The notes: generated by a model not told the origin, from the letters alone. Shown: positions 6,198 to 15,290, numbered from the stretch's first letter. The stretch: DNA of 64,000 nucleotides from Chryseobacterium soldanellicola (GCF_900100115.1 NZ_FNKL01000004.1:744001-808000); one strand, 5' to 3'. Program-made: numbers and translations.

Positions 6198-9131
6198 ATG
6201 AAAAAACAATTATCCATGATTGGGATGCTTCTTATCACGGGCATTTCTTTCGCGCAGACCGATCGTCTTTGGTCTGAAAGTTCTAAAAAAACATCATCAG
6301 AGATTTTTGAAAACAAAAACAGCATTAATAATCCTAAGATTTACAGTCTTGATATTAATGGGTTGAAAAATGCTCTTGCAAAAGCTCCCAAAAGGCTGGC
6401 TGCAGGAGAAAAATCAGAGATCATTATTTCTTTTCCCAATTCGGAAGGAAAAATGGAAAATTTCAAAGTAAAAGAAAATTCAAACTTTGATCCTCAGTTG
6501 GCGGCAAAATATCCGGATATCAAATCTTACGTTGGTGAAGGTCTTGATGATCCCAATTCTACGGTTTATTTTAGCCTTTCTCCGCTGGGATTATCTTCAA
6601 TGGAAATTTATGGTGATAAATCTGCCGTTTTCATTGAGCCTTACACAAAAGATTTATCTGCTTATGTGGTTTACAAAAAGTCAGATAAAAAAGACAATCT
6701 CGATAAATTTGAATGTACCGTAATTGATGTTGCCCAAAAAGGAGTGGCCAATACAAGCAATCTCACAGCAAGACCAAATGCGGATGATGCAAAATTAAGA
6801 ACATTCAGACTGGCGCTTTCAAGTACAGGAGAATACACCGCTTATTTTGGCGGAACAAAGGCCAACGCTTTGGCAGCAATGAACAACACAATGACCCGTG
6901 TAAACGGAGTTTTCGAGAAGGATTTTTCTGCCAGAATGGTTCTTATCGCCAATAATGATGCGGTAATTTACACAAGTGCTTCTTCTGATCCATATTCACC
7001 TGCTGCTCAGATGAACAACTGGAATTCTCAGTTGCAGTCAACCCTAACATCAGTAATCGGTGAAGCCAATTACGACATCGGTCACTTATTCGGAGCTTCC
7101 GGAGGGGGCGGAAATGCGGGCTGTATCGGTTGCGTTTGTACAAACGGCTCAAAAGGAAGCGGTTACACGTCTCCGGCAGATGCAATTCCATCAGGTGATA
7201 ATTTTGATATTGATTATGTAGCGCACGAAATGGGTCATCAATTCGGAGGAAATCACACTTTCTCAATGAGTAATGAAGGAACCGGTGCCAATATGGAACC
7301 TGGCTCAGGATCAACAATCATGGGATATGCAGGAATTACAGCTCAGGATATTCAGCCACATTCAGATGCTTTTTTCCATGCGATCAGCATTCAGCAGATT
7401 ACCAATAATATTAAAGCTAAAACCTGTCCGGTAAGCACCAATACAGGAAATTCAATTCCGACAGCAAGCGCAGGTTTGGATTATACGATTCCAAAAGGAA
7501 CACCATTTATGTTAACAGGAACAGGAACTGACGCCAACGGAGATTCTTTAACCTATGTTTGGGAGCAAATGGACAACGCTTCTTCTTCTCAGACGGGCGC
7601 AAGTTCTGCGGCAAGTGCTACAAAAGCTTCAGGGCCAACCTTCAGATCCTGGACCCCACAGACAACTCCGACAAGATATTTCCCAAGAATGGCTTCAGTT
7701 TTAGCAGGAGCAACAACAACTGCCGGATCAGAAATTACTGTTGAAGCTTTATCTAATGTAGCGAGAAGTTATAATTTCAGATTTACCGTTCGTGACAACA
7801 GAGCCGGAGGTTCAGGAAACAATTCTGACGATGCGGTAATTACTGTAAACGGAACTGCAGGACCTTTCAGCGTGAGCTCACAGAATTCGGCAACAACGTA
7901 TACAGGAGGAACTTCTCAAACCGTAACCTGGAATGTTGCAGGAACTACCGCCAACGGTGTAAATGCAGCAAACGTAGATATTCTTTGGTCTACAGACAGC
8001 GGAAATACTTGGTCTACGTTATTGGCAGGAACTCCAAACGACGGAACTCAGGCTGTAACAATTCCGAATGTTTCTACAACGACAGGAAGAATTATGGTAA
8101 AAGGTTCAAATCATATTTTCTTTGATGTAAATAATGCAAATATTACAGTAAATGCAGGTTCAGGAAGTGGTGATGTAATTGCTCCGACCGCTCCTACTCT
8201 TGCAGCTTCCGGAACGACTTCCACAAGCACAAATCTTTCCTGGAGCGGTGCCACAGATGCAGTCGGCGTTACAGGATATGATGTGTATCAGGGAGCTTCA
8301 TTGATCGGTTCTACAGCTTCTACAACTTATACTGTGACAAGCTTAACACCATCAACAATTTACAGCTTCTCAGTTAAAGCAAAAGATGCAGCCGGAAATA
8401 TTTCGCCTTCAAGCAATACGGTGAGCGTTACCACTCTTGCGGGAAGTACAGTTTCTTATTGTTCAGCAGCTTCTACCAATACAGCTGATGAAAGAATCGG
8501 AAATGTAAAATTCGGAACTATCAATAATACTTCAACGGGAACTGCCGGTTACGAAAACTTCACTTCTGTTTCTACTAACGTGACAACAGGAAGCGCTTAT
8601 ACCATTTCTGTAACTCCGGTTTGGACATCAAGTGTTTACAGCGAAGCTTATGCAGTTTACATTGATTATAACCAAGATGGCGACTTTACAGACAGCGGAG
8701 AATTAGCATGGTCAAAAGCCGGTTCTACCACTTCTCCAGCGACGGGATCTATTACAATTCCTTCGGCAGCAACGTTAGGAAACACAAGAATGAGAGTAAT
8801 CATGAGATATAGCACTACTCCTACAACTTCTTGTGGTACATTTACTTACGGACAGGTTGAAGATTATACTTTAAATATCGTTTCTTCAGGAAAAGGAGAT
8901 ATTTTAGATACAAAAGATGTCATGACCGGCATTAAATTATATCCAAATCCTGCAAGAAATACATTAAATATTTCAAATACGACTTCAGAAGATTATAAAA
9001 TCTTCGATATGGGTGGAAAACTAATCAATTCAGGAAAACTCGAAAGAGGCTCTGTCAATGTGAGCAATCTTATCAAAGGAGCTTACATTATTCAGATTGG
9101 AGATATCTCCAAGAGATTTATCAAAGACTAA
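6198..9131 (+). CDS. Secreted reprolysin-type zinc metalloprotease with GEVED and T9SS sorting domains
   Basis: 977 residues from the ATG at 6198, which gives a clean signal peptide (MKKQLSMIGMLLITGISFAQ). A propeptide-like region runs to about residue 190. The metalloprotease domain contains H343-E-M-G-H347 with a third ligand H353 (HEMGHQFGGNH), the reprolysin/metzincin pattern. After it come Ig-like/PKD-like segments, a fibronectin III domain (about 665-745), a GEVED domain (YIDYNQDGDFTDSGE through GQVEDYTLNI) and a sorting domain starting LYPNPARNTLNIS. Known: such proteins are exported by T9SS and attached or released outside. Extracellular proteolysis is inferred. It is a single-gene unit with its own promoter and terminator. 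Confidence 0.9.
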   Translation: MKKQLSMIGMLLITGISFAQTDRLWSESSKKTSSEIFENKNSINNPKIYSLDINGLKNALAKAPKRLAAGEKSEIIISFPNSEGKMENFKVKENSNFDPQLAAKYPDIKSYVGEGLDDPNSTVYFSLSPLGLSSMEIYGDKSAVFIEPYTKDLSAYVVYKKSDKKDNLDKFECTVIDVAQKGVANTSNLTARPNADDAKLRTFRLALSSTGEYTAYFGGTKANALAAMNNTMTRVNGVFEKDFSARMVLIANNDAVIYTSASSDPYSPAAQMNNWNSQLQSTLTSVIGEANYDIGHLFGASGGGGNAGCIGCVCTNGSKGSGYTSPADAIPSGDNFDIDYVAHEMGHQFGGNHTFSMSNEGTGANMEPGSGSTIMGYAGITAQDIQPHSDAFFHAISIQQITNNIKAKTCPVSTNTGNSIPTASAGLDYTIPKGTPFMLTGTGTDANGDSLTYVWEQMDNASSSQTGASSAASATKASGPTFRSWTPQTTPTRYFPRMASVLAGATTTAGSEITVEALSNVARSYNFRFTVRDNRAGGSGNNSDDAVITVNGTAGPFSVSSQNSATTYTGGTSQTVTWNVAGTTANGVNAANVDILWSTDSGNTWSTLLAGTPNDGTQAVTIPNVSTTTGRIMVKGSNHIFFDVNNANITVNAGSGSGDVIAPTAPTLAASGTTSTSTNLSWSGATDAVGVTGYDVYQGASLIGSTASTTYTVTSLTPSTIYSFSVKAKDAAGNISPSSNTVSVTTLAGSTVSYCSAASTNTADERIGNVKFGTINNTSTGTAGYENFTSVSTNVTTGSAYTISVTPVWTSSVYSEAYAVYIDYNQDGDFTDSGELAWSKAGSTTSPATGSITIPSAATLGNTRMRVIMRYSTTPTTSCGTFTYGQVEDYTLNIVSSGKGDILDTKDVMTGIKLYPNPARNTLNISNTTSEDYKIFDMGGKLINSGKLERGSVNVSNLIKGAYIIQIGDISKRFIKD

Positions 9132-9157
9132 TAATTACTTAATTAATCTTTGAAATA

Positions 9158-9188
9158 CAAGGCTGTCCGTTTGGGCAGTCTTTTTTTA
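9158..9188 (+). terminator. Terminator after metalloprotease gene
   Basis: Stem GCTGTCC / GGGCAGT with a GTTT loop, followed by seven T. Confidence 0.75.
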
Positions 9189-9235
9189 ATTATGAATTAT
9201 GAATTATGAATTATGAATTATGAATTATGAATTAT
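9188..9235. repeat. Heptanucleotide tandem repeat (TATGAAT)6
   Basis: Six perfect copies of TATGAAT at 9191-9232, immediately after the terminator. A short degenerate echo is found at 46735-46757. Copy number of such arrays tends to vary by slippage. Confidence 0.9.
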
Positions 9236-9254
9236 TTTTATTAAACACTATATT

Positions 9255-9496
9255 TTCCAACATCAATAGAAACAGGCTTTAGCCCGTTTATAATAATGAA
9301 AACCTTCATTTGGTTTTAGCTAAATTTAAACATAATAATTCAGTTTTTTATAATGTTAATAAATATCTCAACTTTAATTTTAAAATAAAAGAGATTCTTC
9401 GTTCATCAGAATGACAACTATAAATAATTTGTCTTACAATAAAAAACAATCAATAAAAACCTGACTCCTGATTCCTTATTTCTAATTCCTAATTTT
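9255..9496. repeat. Non-coding stretch with dispersed-repeat-like sequence
   Basis: No gene is seen in 9236-9523. It holds an AACAGGCTTTAGCCCGTTT hairpin-like sequence (about 9267-9285) followed by GGTTTTAGCTAAATT (9314 on), then ATTCTTCGTTCATCAGAATGA (related in style to 15345-15367) and CTGATTCCTTATTTCTAATT. These resemble intergenic repeats common in flavobacterial genomes (recalled, not searched). Confidence 0.45.
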
Positions 9497-9504
9497 TATA
9501 TTTG
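9497..9504 (+). promoter_or_regulatory. -7 box (TATATTTG) of the NTP pyrophosphohydrolase operon
   Basis: Perfect TAnnTTTG, 20 bases before the ATG at 9524; no convincing -33 element. Confidence 0.6.
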
Positions 9505-9523
9505 CGTTAAATAAAAAATATTC

Positions 9524-9991
9524 ATGGATAAAATTGACAGTCTGAACCAGGTAGCAGAATTCCACACCACTTTTAAAGCCCCTATTTTAGATACACCACA
9601 GATTCCTTCCCCGGAGAGATGCAACCTTAGAGTTGAGCTTTTGCAGGAAGAATTAAACGAATTAAAACAGGCTATTGCAGATAATGATATCGTAGAAATT
9701 GCAGATGCACTTTGCGATTTGCAGTATGTTTTAAGCGGTGCGGTGCTTGAGTTCGGACTTGGCAACAAATTTGTAGAGCTATTCAATGAAGTTCAGCGTT
9801 CCAATATGTCTAAAGCTTGCGACAATGAAGAACAGGCACAGGAAACCGTTGAGTTTTACAAAGAAAAAGAAGTAGAATCTTTTTATGAAAAATCAGGTGA
9901 AAAGTACAATGTTTACAGACAGGCAGACCATAAAGTCTTAAAAAACAAATACTACTCTCCTGCCGATTTGAAGACAATTATTGAAAAATAA
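9524..9991 (+). CDS. MazG-like/PRA-PH family nucleoside triphosphate pyrophosphohydrolase
   Basis: A 155-residue all-alpha protein. The metal-binding pattern E-x-x-E ... E-x-x-D is seen as LLQEELNELKQAI (about residues 45-57) and VEIADALCDLQYVL (about 63-76), the hallmark of the all-alpha NTP pyrophosphohydrolases. The fold and sequence resemble the phosphoribosyl-ATP pyrophosphohydrolase-like single-domain group rather than two-domain MazG. The likely role is removing non-canonical NTPs, substrate unknown. It is the first gene of an operon with a thioredoxin-like gene two bases downstream. Confidence 0.82.
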   Translation: MDKIDSLNQVAEFHTTFKAPILDTPQIPSPERCNLRVELLQEELNELKQAIADNDIVEIADALCDLQYVLSGAVLEFGLGNKFVELFNEVQRSNMSKACDNEEQAQETVEFYKEKEVESFYEKSGEKYNVYRQADHKVLKNKYYSPADLKTIIEK

Positions 9992-9993
9992 AT

Positions 9994-10557
9994 ATGAAAA
10001 AAATTATTACAAATATTGCTGTTATCTCTTGTCTGGCACTGACTGCCCAACAGGTTAGCGCTCAGAAAGTGGTCGTAAATCGCGAAGTTGAAACCACAAA
10101 TGACGGCAAAATGCTTTTGGGAAATCAGTTGAAAGACCAGTTTCTAAAAGCTCCGTACGCAGATTGGTTTGTGAAAGAACATGACGAATATACTGTTGAT
10201 CAAAAAGCAGTCGGTGAGCTGAAAAAGGCAAAAATCAATACATACAATCTTGTTGTTTTCATGGGGACATGGTGTGAAGACAGCCACAGAGATTTCCCAA
10301 GACTGATGAAAATTTTAGAGGAATTGAAGTTTCCTGACGGAAAATTGACCATTATTGCGGTTAACCGTAAAAAAGAATCTCCTACCGGCGAAGAATCACG
10401 ATATAATATTCAAAAAGTTCCGACCATTATTGTTGAAAAATATGGCAAGGAAATTGGAAGAATCATCGAAATGCCCACATCAGGTTATATTGAAAGAGAT
10501 TTGGTTGAAATTTTAAAGAAAGACGACAAATCTGTGATCAAAGAAATATTTAAATAA
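9994..10557 (+). CDS. Exported thioredoxin-fold protein with WCEDS active-site motif
   Basis: 187 residues with a signal peptide (about residues 1-23, ending VSAQ). A thioredoxin fold is indicated by VVFMGTWCEDSHRDFPRLMKIL followed by KVPTIIVEKYGKEIGRI, where the cis-Pro stands in KVPT. The usual CxxC is replaced by CxxS, so the second, resolving cysteine is missing. Such proteins may act as isomerases, peroxidases or binding proteins rather than as simple disulfide reductases. It sits in the periplasm by prediction, two bases after the NTP pyrophosphohydrolase and six before the DUF4230 gene. Confidence 0.8.
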   Translation: MKKIITNIAVISCLALTAQQVSAQKVVVNREVETTNDGKMLLGNQLKDQFLKAPYADWFVKEHDEYTVDQKAVGELKKAKINTYNLVVFMGTWCEDSHRDFPRLMKILEELKFPDGKLTIIAVNRKKESPTGEESRYNIQKVPTIIVEKYGKEIGRIIEMPTSGYIERDLVEILKKDDKSVIKEIFK

Positions 10558-10563
10558 CAGATA

Positions 10564-11169
10564 TTGAAAAATAGTAGAATTATAATACCATTTTTAGCAG
10601 GAGCTCTCATTATGTTGCTCCTGTTTTTTGGTTTAAAATCCTGCCTAAATCTGGGCGGAAAAACAGAAAAATCAGATTATTATATTCTGACCAATCAGAT
10701 TTCCAAAATGAATAAAATGGTGGTGTTGGAGCAGGATATTTCCAGTATGCAGAAAACAAAAATGAGCTATGAGTTTTTTGGAAGCGAAATGACCAGCAAC
10801 AACATCATTACCTACACAAAAACCAATGCTCAGGTTTCTTACGACCTTAATAAGATGAAGATGAAGGTAGATTCAATTAATAAAAAATTGATTATTACTG
10901 AACTGCCCGATGCAAATATAAGAATTACTCCAAGCGTTGAGATCCAGTCGATGGACGATTCTTTTTTCAATAGAATTTCCGAGAAAGACATTAAAAATGT
11001 AACTCAAAAAGCCAAAGAAACGGCGGTTAAATCTATTAACCAAAATAAGCTGAGAGATGAAGGACATAAACAATTAATGGAAAATCTTAATAATATTTTC
11101 GTTTTGGCAAAGGCTTTGAATTATACAATAGAAGACCAGACAGGTAAGCTGGGTGTTTTAGGACTATAA
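10564..11169 (+). CDS. DUF4230 domain-containing membrane-anchored protein
   Basis: 201 residues from a TTG start; no ATG lies near. One N-terminal membrane anchor (about residues 6-24, IIPFLAGALIMLLLFFGL) precedes a soluble region. The pattern KMVVLEQDISSMQKTK, a beta-rich middle and a C-terminal helix ending LGVLGL fits the DUF4230 family, of unknown function. Third gene of the operon starting at 9524, followed 12 bases later by a small charged protein. Confidence 0.72.
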   Translation: MKNSRIIIPFLAGALIMLLLFFGLKSCLNLGGKTEKSDYYILTNQISKMNKMVVLEQDISSMQKTKMSYEFFGSEMTSNNIITYTKTNAQVSYDLNKMKMKVDSINKKLIITELPDANIRITPSVEIQSMDDSFFNRISEKDIKNVTQKAKETAVKSINQNKLRDEGHKQLMENLNNIFVLAKALNYTIEDQTGKLGVLGL

Positions 11170-11181
11170 AATTTCAACGTT

Positions 11182-11367
11182 ATGGACTCAAAAGGAAAAG
11201 ATAAAAAAGAGGAATCTGCAAACTCTGCAGAGTCAAAAAAGCAAAATCAGGATTTTCCAAATATTCCTGCTTCATCAAAAAAAACAAATCCGCCTGATAT
11301 TGATAAAGAAGATGTTCAGAAATCTTCAAAAAATAAATCAGGAAAAACCGATAATACGGATGAATAG
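11182..11367 (+). CDS. Small, highly charged hypothetical protein
   Basis: 61 residues, almost without hydrophobic residues, rich in Lys, Ser, Asp, Glu and Asn (start MDSKGKDKKEESANSAESKK). It starts 12 bases after the DUF4230 gene and ends 14 bases before a strong terminator, so it lies inside the transcription unit. No family is recognised; it is probably disordered. The composition makes an antisense or chance open frame possible, so confidence is moderate. Confidence 0.5.
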   Translation: MDSKGKDKKEESANSAESKKQNQDFPNIPASSKKTNPPDIDKEDVQKSSKNKSGKTDNTDE

Positions 11368-11380
11368 ATGCAACAAAAAG

Positions 11381-11410
11381 ATTCTGTCTCACACGAGGCA
11401 GAATTTTTTT
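11381..11410 (+). terminator. Terminator of the 9524-11367 operon
   Basis: Stem ATTCTGTCTC / GAGGCAGAAT (10 bp with one G-T pair), ACAC loop, then seven T. Confidence 0.8.
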
Positions 11411-11581
11411 ACAAAATATTCATTGTAAGAATTGTAAAAAAATTTTTAAAATAAATCTATCAACCCATTCATAATTAGAAGATTAATTATTTAAGAATTA
11501 GTAAAAACGATTTTATTTAATTTTTAGTATTAAATCTCGTCTCAAATATACCGTAATGTAGTATTTTAAATAAAAAATGCG

Positions 11582-11589
11582 TATTTTTG
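11582..11589 (+). promoter_or_regulatory. -7 box (TATTTTTG) of thrS
   Basis: TAnnTTTG match 25 bases before the thrS ATG; leader predicted to be under 20 nt, too short for a T-box or attenuator. Confidence 0.6.
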
Positions 11590-11613
11590 CATCTTAAAAT
11601 TTCTTAGTAAACA

Positions 11614-13533
11614 ATGATAAAAATTACACTTCCAGACAATAGCGTCAAAGAATTCGAGGCGGGAGTTACTCCGCTAGATGTGGCAAAATCTATAAGCGAG
11701 GGATTGGCTAGAAACACCATTTCCGCAGTTGTTAACAACCAACAAGTAGAGACGACCACACCTATAACCACGGATTCTACGGTACAGCTGTTGACCTGGA
11801 ACGATGATCTTGGAAAGAAGGCTTTCTGGCACTCTTCAGCCCACCTTTTGGCGCAGGCTATCCTTGAATTTTATCCTAATGCTAAGTTGACGATCGGGCC
11901 CGCTATTGAAAGCGGATTCTATTATGATGTAGATTTCGGGGACGAAAGTTTATCTGAAAAAGATTTTGAGAAAATTGAGAAAAAAGTATTGGAAAATGCT
12001 AAAAAAGCTTCAACATTCTCATTATACCCTGTTTCTAAGGAGGAAGCATTAAAAACATACGCTGATAATCCTTACAAAGTTGAGCTGATCTCTAATCTTA
12101 ATGATGGTGAAATCACTTTTGTAACACACGATAATTTCACAGATCTTTGTCGTGGAGGACATATTCCGAATACTGGAATTGTAAAAGCAATGAAGATTTT
12201 AAATGCTGCCGGAGCTTATTGGAGAGGAAATGAAAAAAATCCTCAATTAACAAGAGTTTACGGTATTTCTTTCCCTAAACAAAAAGATTTAACTGAATAT
12301 CTTGAGCGTTTAGAAGAAGCAAAAAGAAGAGACCACAGAAAATTAGGTAAAGAATTAGGGATTTTTGCTTTCTCTGAAAAAGTAGGTGCCGGTTTACCGC
12401 TTTGGTTGCCAAAAGGTACTGCTTTGAGAAGGAAATTGGAAAATTTCCTTTCTGTTGCTCAGAAAAAAGGAGGTTATGAATTTGTAATGACGCCACACAT
12501 TGGGTCAAAAGATTTGTATGTAACTTCCGGACACTGGGATAAATACGGAGCAGACAGCTTTCAGCCGATCAAAACTCCGAATGAAGGAGAAGAATTTATG
12601 CTGAAGCCGATGAACTGCCCTCACCACTGTGAAATTTACAAAACTTCACAATGGAGCTACAGAGATTTACCAAAAAGATATGCAGAATTCGGAACTGTTT
12701 ACAGATATGAGCAAAGTGGAGAGCTTCACGGCTTAACAAGAGTTCGTGGATTTACCCAGGATGACGCTCACCTTTTCTGTACTCCGGATCAGTTGTTAGG
12801 AGAATTTGAAGCGGTGATCGACCTTGTATTATATGTTTTCAGATCTTTAGGTTTTGAAGATTTCATGACTCAGGTTTCGTTAAGAGATCCTGATAACAGA
12901 GAAAAATATATCGGTTCTGATGAGAATTGGGAGAAGGCAGAAAATGCAATTATCACAGCAGCAGCAAACAAAGGGTTGAAAACTGTTGTTGAATATGGTG
13001 AAGCTGCATTTTATGGTCCGAAATTGGATTTCATGGTAAAAGATGCTTTAGGCAGAAAATGGCAGCTTGGAACCATCCAGGTTGATTATAATTTACCGGA
13101 AAGATTTGATCTTCACTACATCGGAAACGACAACGAGAAACACAGACCGGTAATGATCCACAGAGCGCCATTTGGTTCTATGGAACGTTTTATCGCGATT
13201 TTATTAGAAAATACTGCAGGAGATTTTCCACTTTGGCTGAGCCCGGATCAGTTTATCATTCTGCCGATCAGTGAAAAATATGTAGATTATGCTAAAAAAG
13301 TTTCACAATTTTTAGAAAATCACGATATTAGCGGTCAGATTGACGACAGAAACGAAAAAACGGGTAAAAAAATCCGTGATGCAGAATTAAACAAGATCCC
13401 ATTCATGCTTGTTGTAGGAGAAAATGAAGAGAGAGACGGCACAATTTCTGTAAGAAGACGTAGTGAAGGAGATCTTGGAGTGATGAATATGGAAGATTTC
13501 GTCAGTTATTTTAAGAAAGAAGCAGCAATATAA
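11614..13533 (+). CDS. thrS: Threonine-tRNA ligase
   Basis: 639 residues, the normal length. Order of domains: N-terminal TGS (1-60, MIKITLPDNSVKEFEAGVTP), the editing domain with HSSAHLLAQAI (about residues 71-82), the class II catalytic core with MLKPMNCPHHCEIY (motif carrying the zinc Cys) and RYEQSGELHGLTRVRGFTQDD (motif 2), motif 3 near HRAPFGSMERF, and a C-terminal anticodon-binding domain (about 540-639). Charges tRNA-Thr in the cytosol. infC follows after about 100 bases with no terminator between, the common thrS-infC order. Confidence 0.97.
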   Translation: MIKITLPDNSVKEFEAGVTPLDVAKSISEGLARNTISAVVNNQQVETTTPITTDSTVQLLTWNDDLGKKAFWHSSAHLLAQAILEFYPNAKLTIGPAIESGFYYDVDFGDESLSEKDFEKIEKKVLENAKKASTFSLYPVSKEEALKTYADNPYKVELISNLNDGEITFVTHDNFTDLCRGGHIPNTGIVKAMKILNAAGAYWRGNEKNPQLTRVYGISFPKQKDLTEYLERLEEAKRRDHRKLGKELGIFAFSEKVGAGLPLWLPKGTALRRKLENFLSVAQKKGGYEFVMTPHIGSKDLYVTSGHWDKYGADSFQPIKTPNEGEEFMLKPMNCPHHCEIYKTSQWSYRDLPKRYAEFGTVYRYEQSGELHGLTRVRGFTQDDAHLFCTPDQLLGEFEAVIDLVLYVFRSLGFEDFMTQVSLRDPDNREKYIGSDENWEKAENAIITAAANKGLKTVVEYGEAAFYGPKLDFMVKDALGRKWQLGTIQVDYNLPERFDLHYIGNDNEKHRPVMIHRAPFGSMERFIAILLENTAGDFPLWLSPDQFIILPISEKYVDYAKKVSQFLENHDISGQIDDRNEKTGKKIRDAELNKIPFMLVVGENEERDGTISVRRRSEGDLGVMNMEDFVSYFKKEAAI

Positions 13534-13635
13534 AAATTATTAAAAGATTGAAGGATTAAATTAAAAAATTACATAAGTGTAAATGATATTCTAATCTTTT
13601 AATAAATAGTAAGTTAACCAATAAAATTTAAGACA

Positions 13636-14199
13636 ATAGCACAAAAAAGATTTAACAACAGGGGCCCACTAAGACGTCCGGTACAGGAGGACGCACACTT
13701 GATCAACGATAAAATTCGTGTGAGAGAGCTTCGTTTGGTGGGCGATAACGTAGAGCCGGGAATTTATCCGATTGACAAAGCAAGACAGCTTGCTGCAGAA
13801 CAGGAATTGGATCTGGTAGTAATTTCAGATAAGGCAGAACCGTTTATTGCAAGAATATTAGAATATAAAAAATTCTTATACGAGCAAAAGAAAAAGCAGA
13901 AGGAACTAAAAGCCAAGCAGGTAAAAGTGGTTGTAAAAGAGATCCGTTTCGGGCCTCAGACAGATGACCATGATTATGAATTTAAGAGAAAGCATGCTGA
14001 AAAATTCCTTGAAGAAGGTTCAAAATTAAAAACCTACGTATTTTTTAAAGGACGTTCGATTATCTTTAAAGATCAGGGAGAAATTTTGCTTCTAAAACTG
14101 GCTCAGGAACTTGAGCACGTTGGAAAAGTAGACCAGCTTCCTAAACTTGAAGGAAAAAGGATGATCATGATGATGAGTCCGAAAAAGCCAGCAAAATAA
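13636..14199 (+). CDS. infC: Translation initiation factor IF-3, with probable AUA start codon
   Basis: The conserved core INDKIRVRELRLVGDNVEPG begins at 13702, and the C-terminal domain contains KVVVKEIRFGPQTDDHDYEFK. No ATG lies upstream; the frame is closed by TAA at 13615. Between them the frame reads as a basic tail (AQKRFNNRGPLRRPVQEDAH) preceded by ATA at 13636, which fits the N-terminus usual for this factor. Using ATA gives 187 residues, close to the usual 170-190. A TTG at 13699 is the alternative start but would remove the tail. Known: infC of many bacteria starts at AUU or another rare codon so that IF-3 controls its own synthesis. The exact start is an inference. Confidence 0.88.
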   Translation: MAQKRFNNRGPLRRPVQEDAHLINDKIRVRELRLVGDNVEPGIYPIDKARQLAAEQELDLVVISDKAEPFIARILEYKKFLYEQKKKQKELKAKQVKVVVKEIRFGPQTDDHDYEFKRKHAEKFLEEGSKLKTYVFFKGRSIIFKDQGEILLLKLAQELEHVGKVDQLPKLEGKRMIMMMSPKKPAK

Positions 14200-14234
14200 T
14201 CTATAGCCAGATCATTTGGATCTGATTACGATAT

Positions 14235-14262
14235 AAACCTCAAAGAAATTTGAGGTTTTTTT
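14235..14262 (+). terminator. Terminator after infC
   Basis: Perfect 10-bp stem AAACCTCAAA / TTTGAGGTTT with a GAAA loop and a T run. It separates thrS-infC from the ribosomal protein genes downstream. Confidence 0.9.
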
Positions 14263-14332
14263 ATTTTATATATATTGATTAATTAATTATTAAAATTTAC
14301 CTTACATCAATATTATGATAAAAAATTTCCTC

Positions 14333-14340
14333 TACATTTG
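14333..14340 (+). promoter_or_regulatory. -7 box (TACATTTG) of alpha/beta hydrolase gene
   Basis: Perfect TAnnTTTG; predicted leader of about 64 nt to the ATG at 14411. Confidence 0.6.
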
Positions 14341-14410
14341 CTTTATAAATGAGAAACGGAAAACTCATTTAGATCAAAAATAAATTATTAATATTTTAAA
14401 CATTAAAAAA

Positions 14411-15232
14411 ATGAGCACACTTACATTAAAAGACGGAACAGAAATTTTTTACAAAGATCAAGGAGAAGGACCAGTACTGATGTTCCACCACGGATGGCCG
14501 CTATCTTCAGATGACTGGGATGCGCAGGTGATCTTTTTCCTGCAGAAAGGTTACAGAGTAGTTACACACGACAGAAGAGGCCACGGACGTTCAAGCCAGA
14601 ATATTTACAATCATACTATTGAGCAATATGCTTCTGATGCCGCTGAGCTGGTAGAATTTCTTGACCTTAAAGAGGTAATCCATATCGGGCATTCAACAGG
14701 TGGTGGTGAAGTTATTCGTTATGTAAATAAATATGCTAACGGCAGAGCGAAAAAAGCAGTGTTAATTAGTGCTGTGCCTCCGGTAATGGTAAAAAGTGAA
14801 AATAATCCGGATGGAGTTCCTATGGAAGTTTTCGATAATATCAGGGACCAGACTTTAAATAACAGAAACCAATTTTATATTGATCTGACTTTCCCTTTCT
14901 ACGGATACAACAGAGAAGGCGCCAAAGTGAAAGAAGGCGTACAGAGAAACTGGTGGAGACAGGGAATGATGGGAGGTATCGTAGCTCATTATGATGGGAT
15001 TAAAGCTTTTTCTGAAACAGATTTTACAGAAGATTTGAAATCTGTTGATATTCCTGTTCTTTTACTTCATGGTGAAGATGACCAGATTGTGCCAATTGAA
15101 AATTCAGCAATAAAATCAGCGAAGTTATTGAAAAACGGTAAATTAATCACATATCCAGGATTCCCTCACGGAATGCCGACTACTGAACACGAAACGATCA
15201 ATAAAGATCTTTTGGAGTTTATCGAATCTTAA
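14411..15232 (+). CDS. Alpha/beta hydrolase (non-haem haloperoxidase/arylesterase-like)
   Basis: 273 residues. An oxyanion-hole HHGWPLSSDDW (about residues 26-36), the nucleophile elbow GHSTGGGE with the catalytic Ser near residue 96, the acid in LLHGEDDQIVP and the histidine in PGFPHGMP make the triad complete. The pattern VTHDRRGHGRSSQ is typical of the cofactor-free haloperoxidase/perhydrolase group; the natural substrate is not known and may be an ester. No signal peptide, so cytosolic. It has its own promoter and terminator and lies between infC and rpmI, where such a gene is not usually found. Confidence 0.87.
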   Translation: MSTLTLKDGTEIFYKDQGEGPVLMFHHGWPLSSDDWDAQVIFFLQKGYRVVTHDRRGHGRSSQNIYNHTIEQYASDAAELVEFLDLKEVIHIGHSTGGGEVIRYVNKYANGRAKKAVLISAVPPVMVKSENNPDGVPMEVFDNIRDQTLNNRNQFYIDLTFPFYGYNREGAKVKEGVQRNWWRQGMMGGIVAHYDGIKAFSETDFTEDLKSVDIPVLLLHGEDDQIVPIENSAIKSAKLLKNGKLITYPGFPHGMPTTEHETINKDLLEFIES

Positions 15233-15260
15233 TTTCTTATCTAAACATATTAAAAGAAAG

Positions 15261-15290
15261 CTACAATCAAATTTTGGTTGTAGTTTTCTT
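15261..15290 (+). terminator. Terminator after alpha/beta hydrolase gene
   Basis: CTACAATCAAA pairs with TTTGGTTGTAG (one G-T pair), followed by TTTTCTTT. Confidence 0.7.

Noticed and set aside
11180..11392. A 70-codon minus-strand frame opposite the small charged protein
   Set aside because: It runs against the operon and through its terminator; hydrophobic content comes from the complement of Lys/Glu codons.
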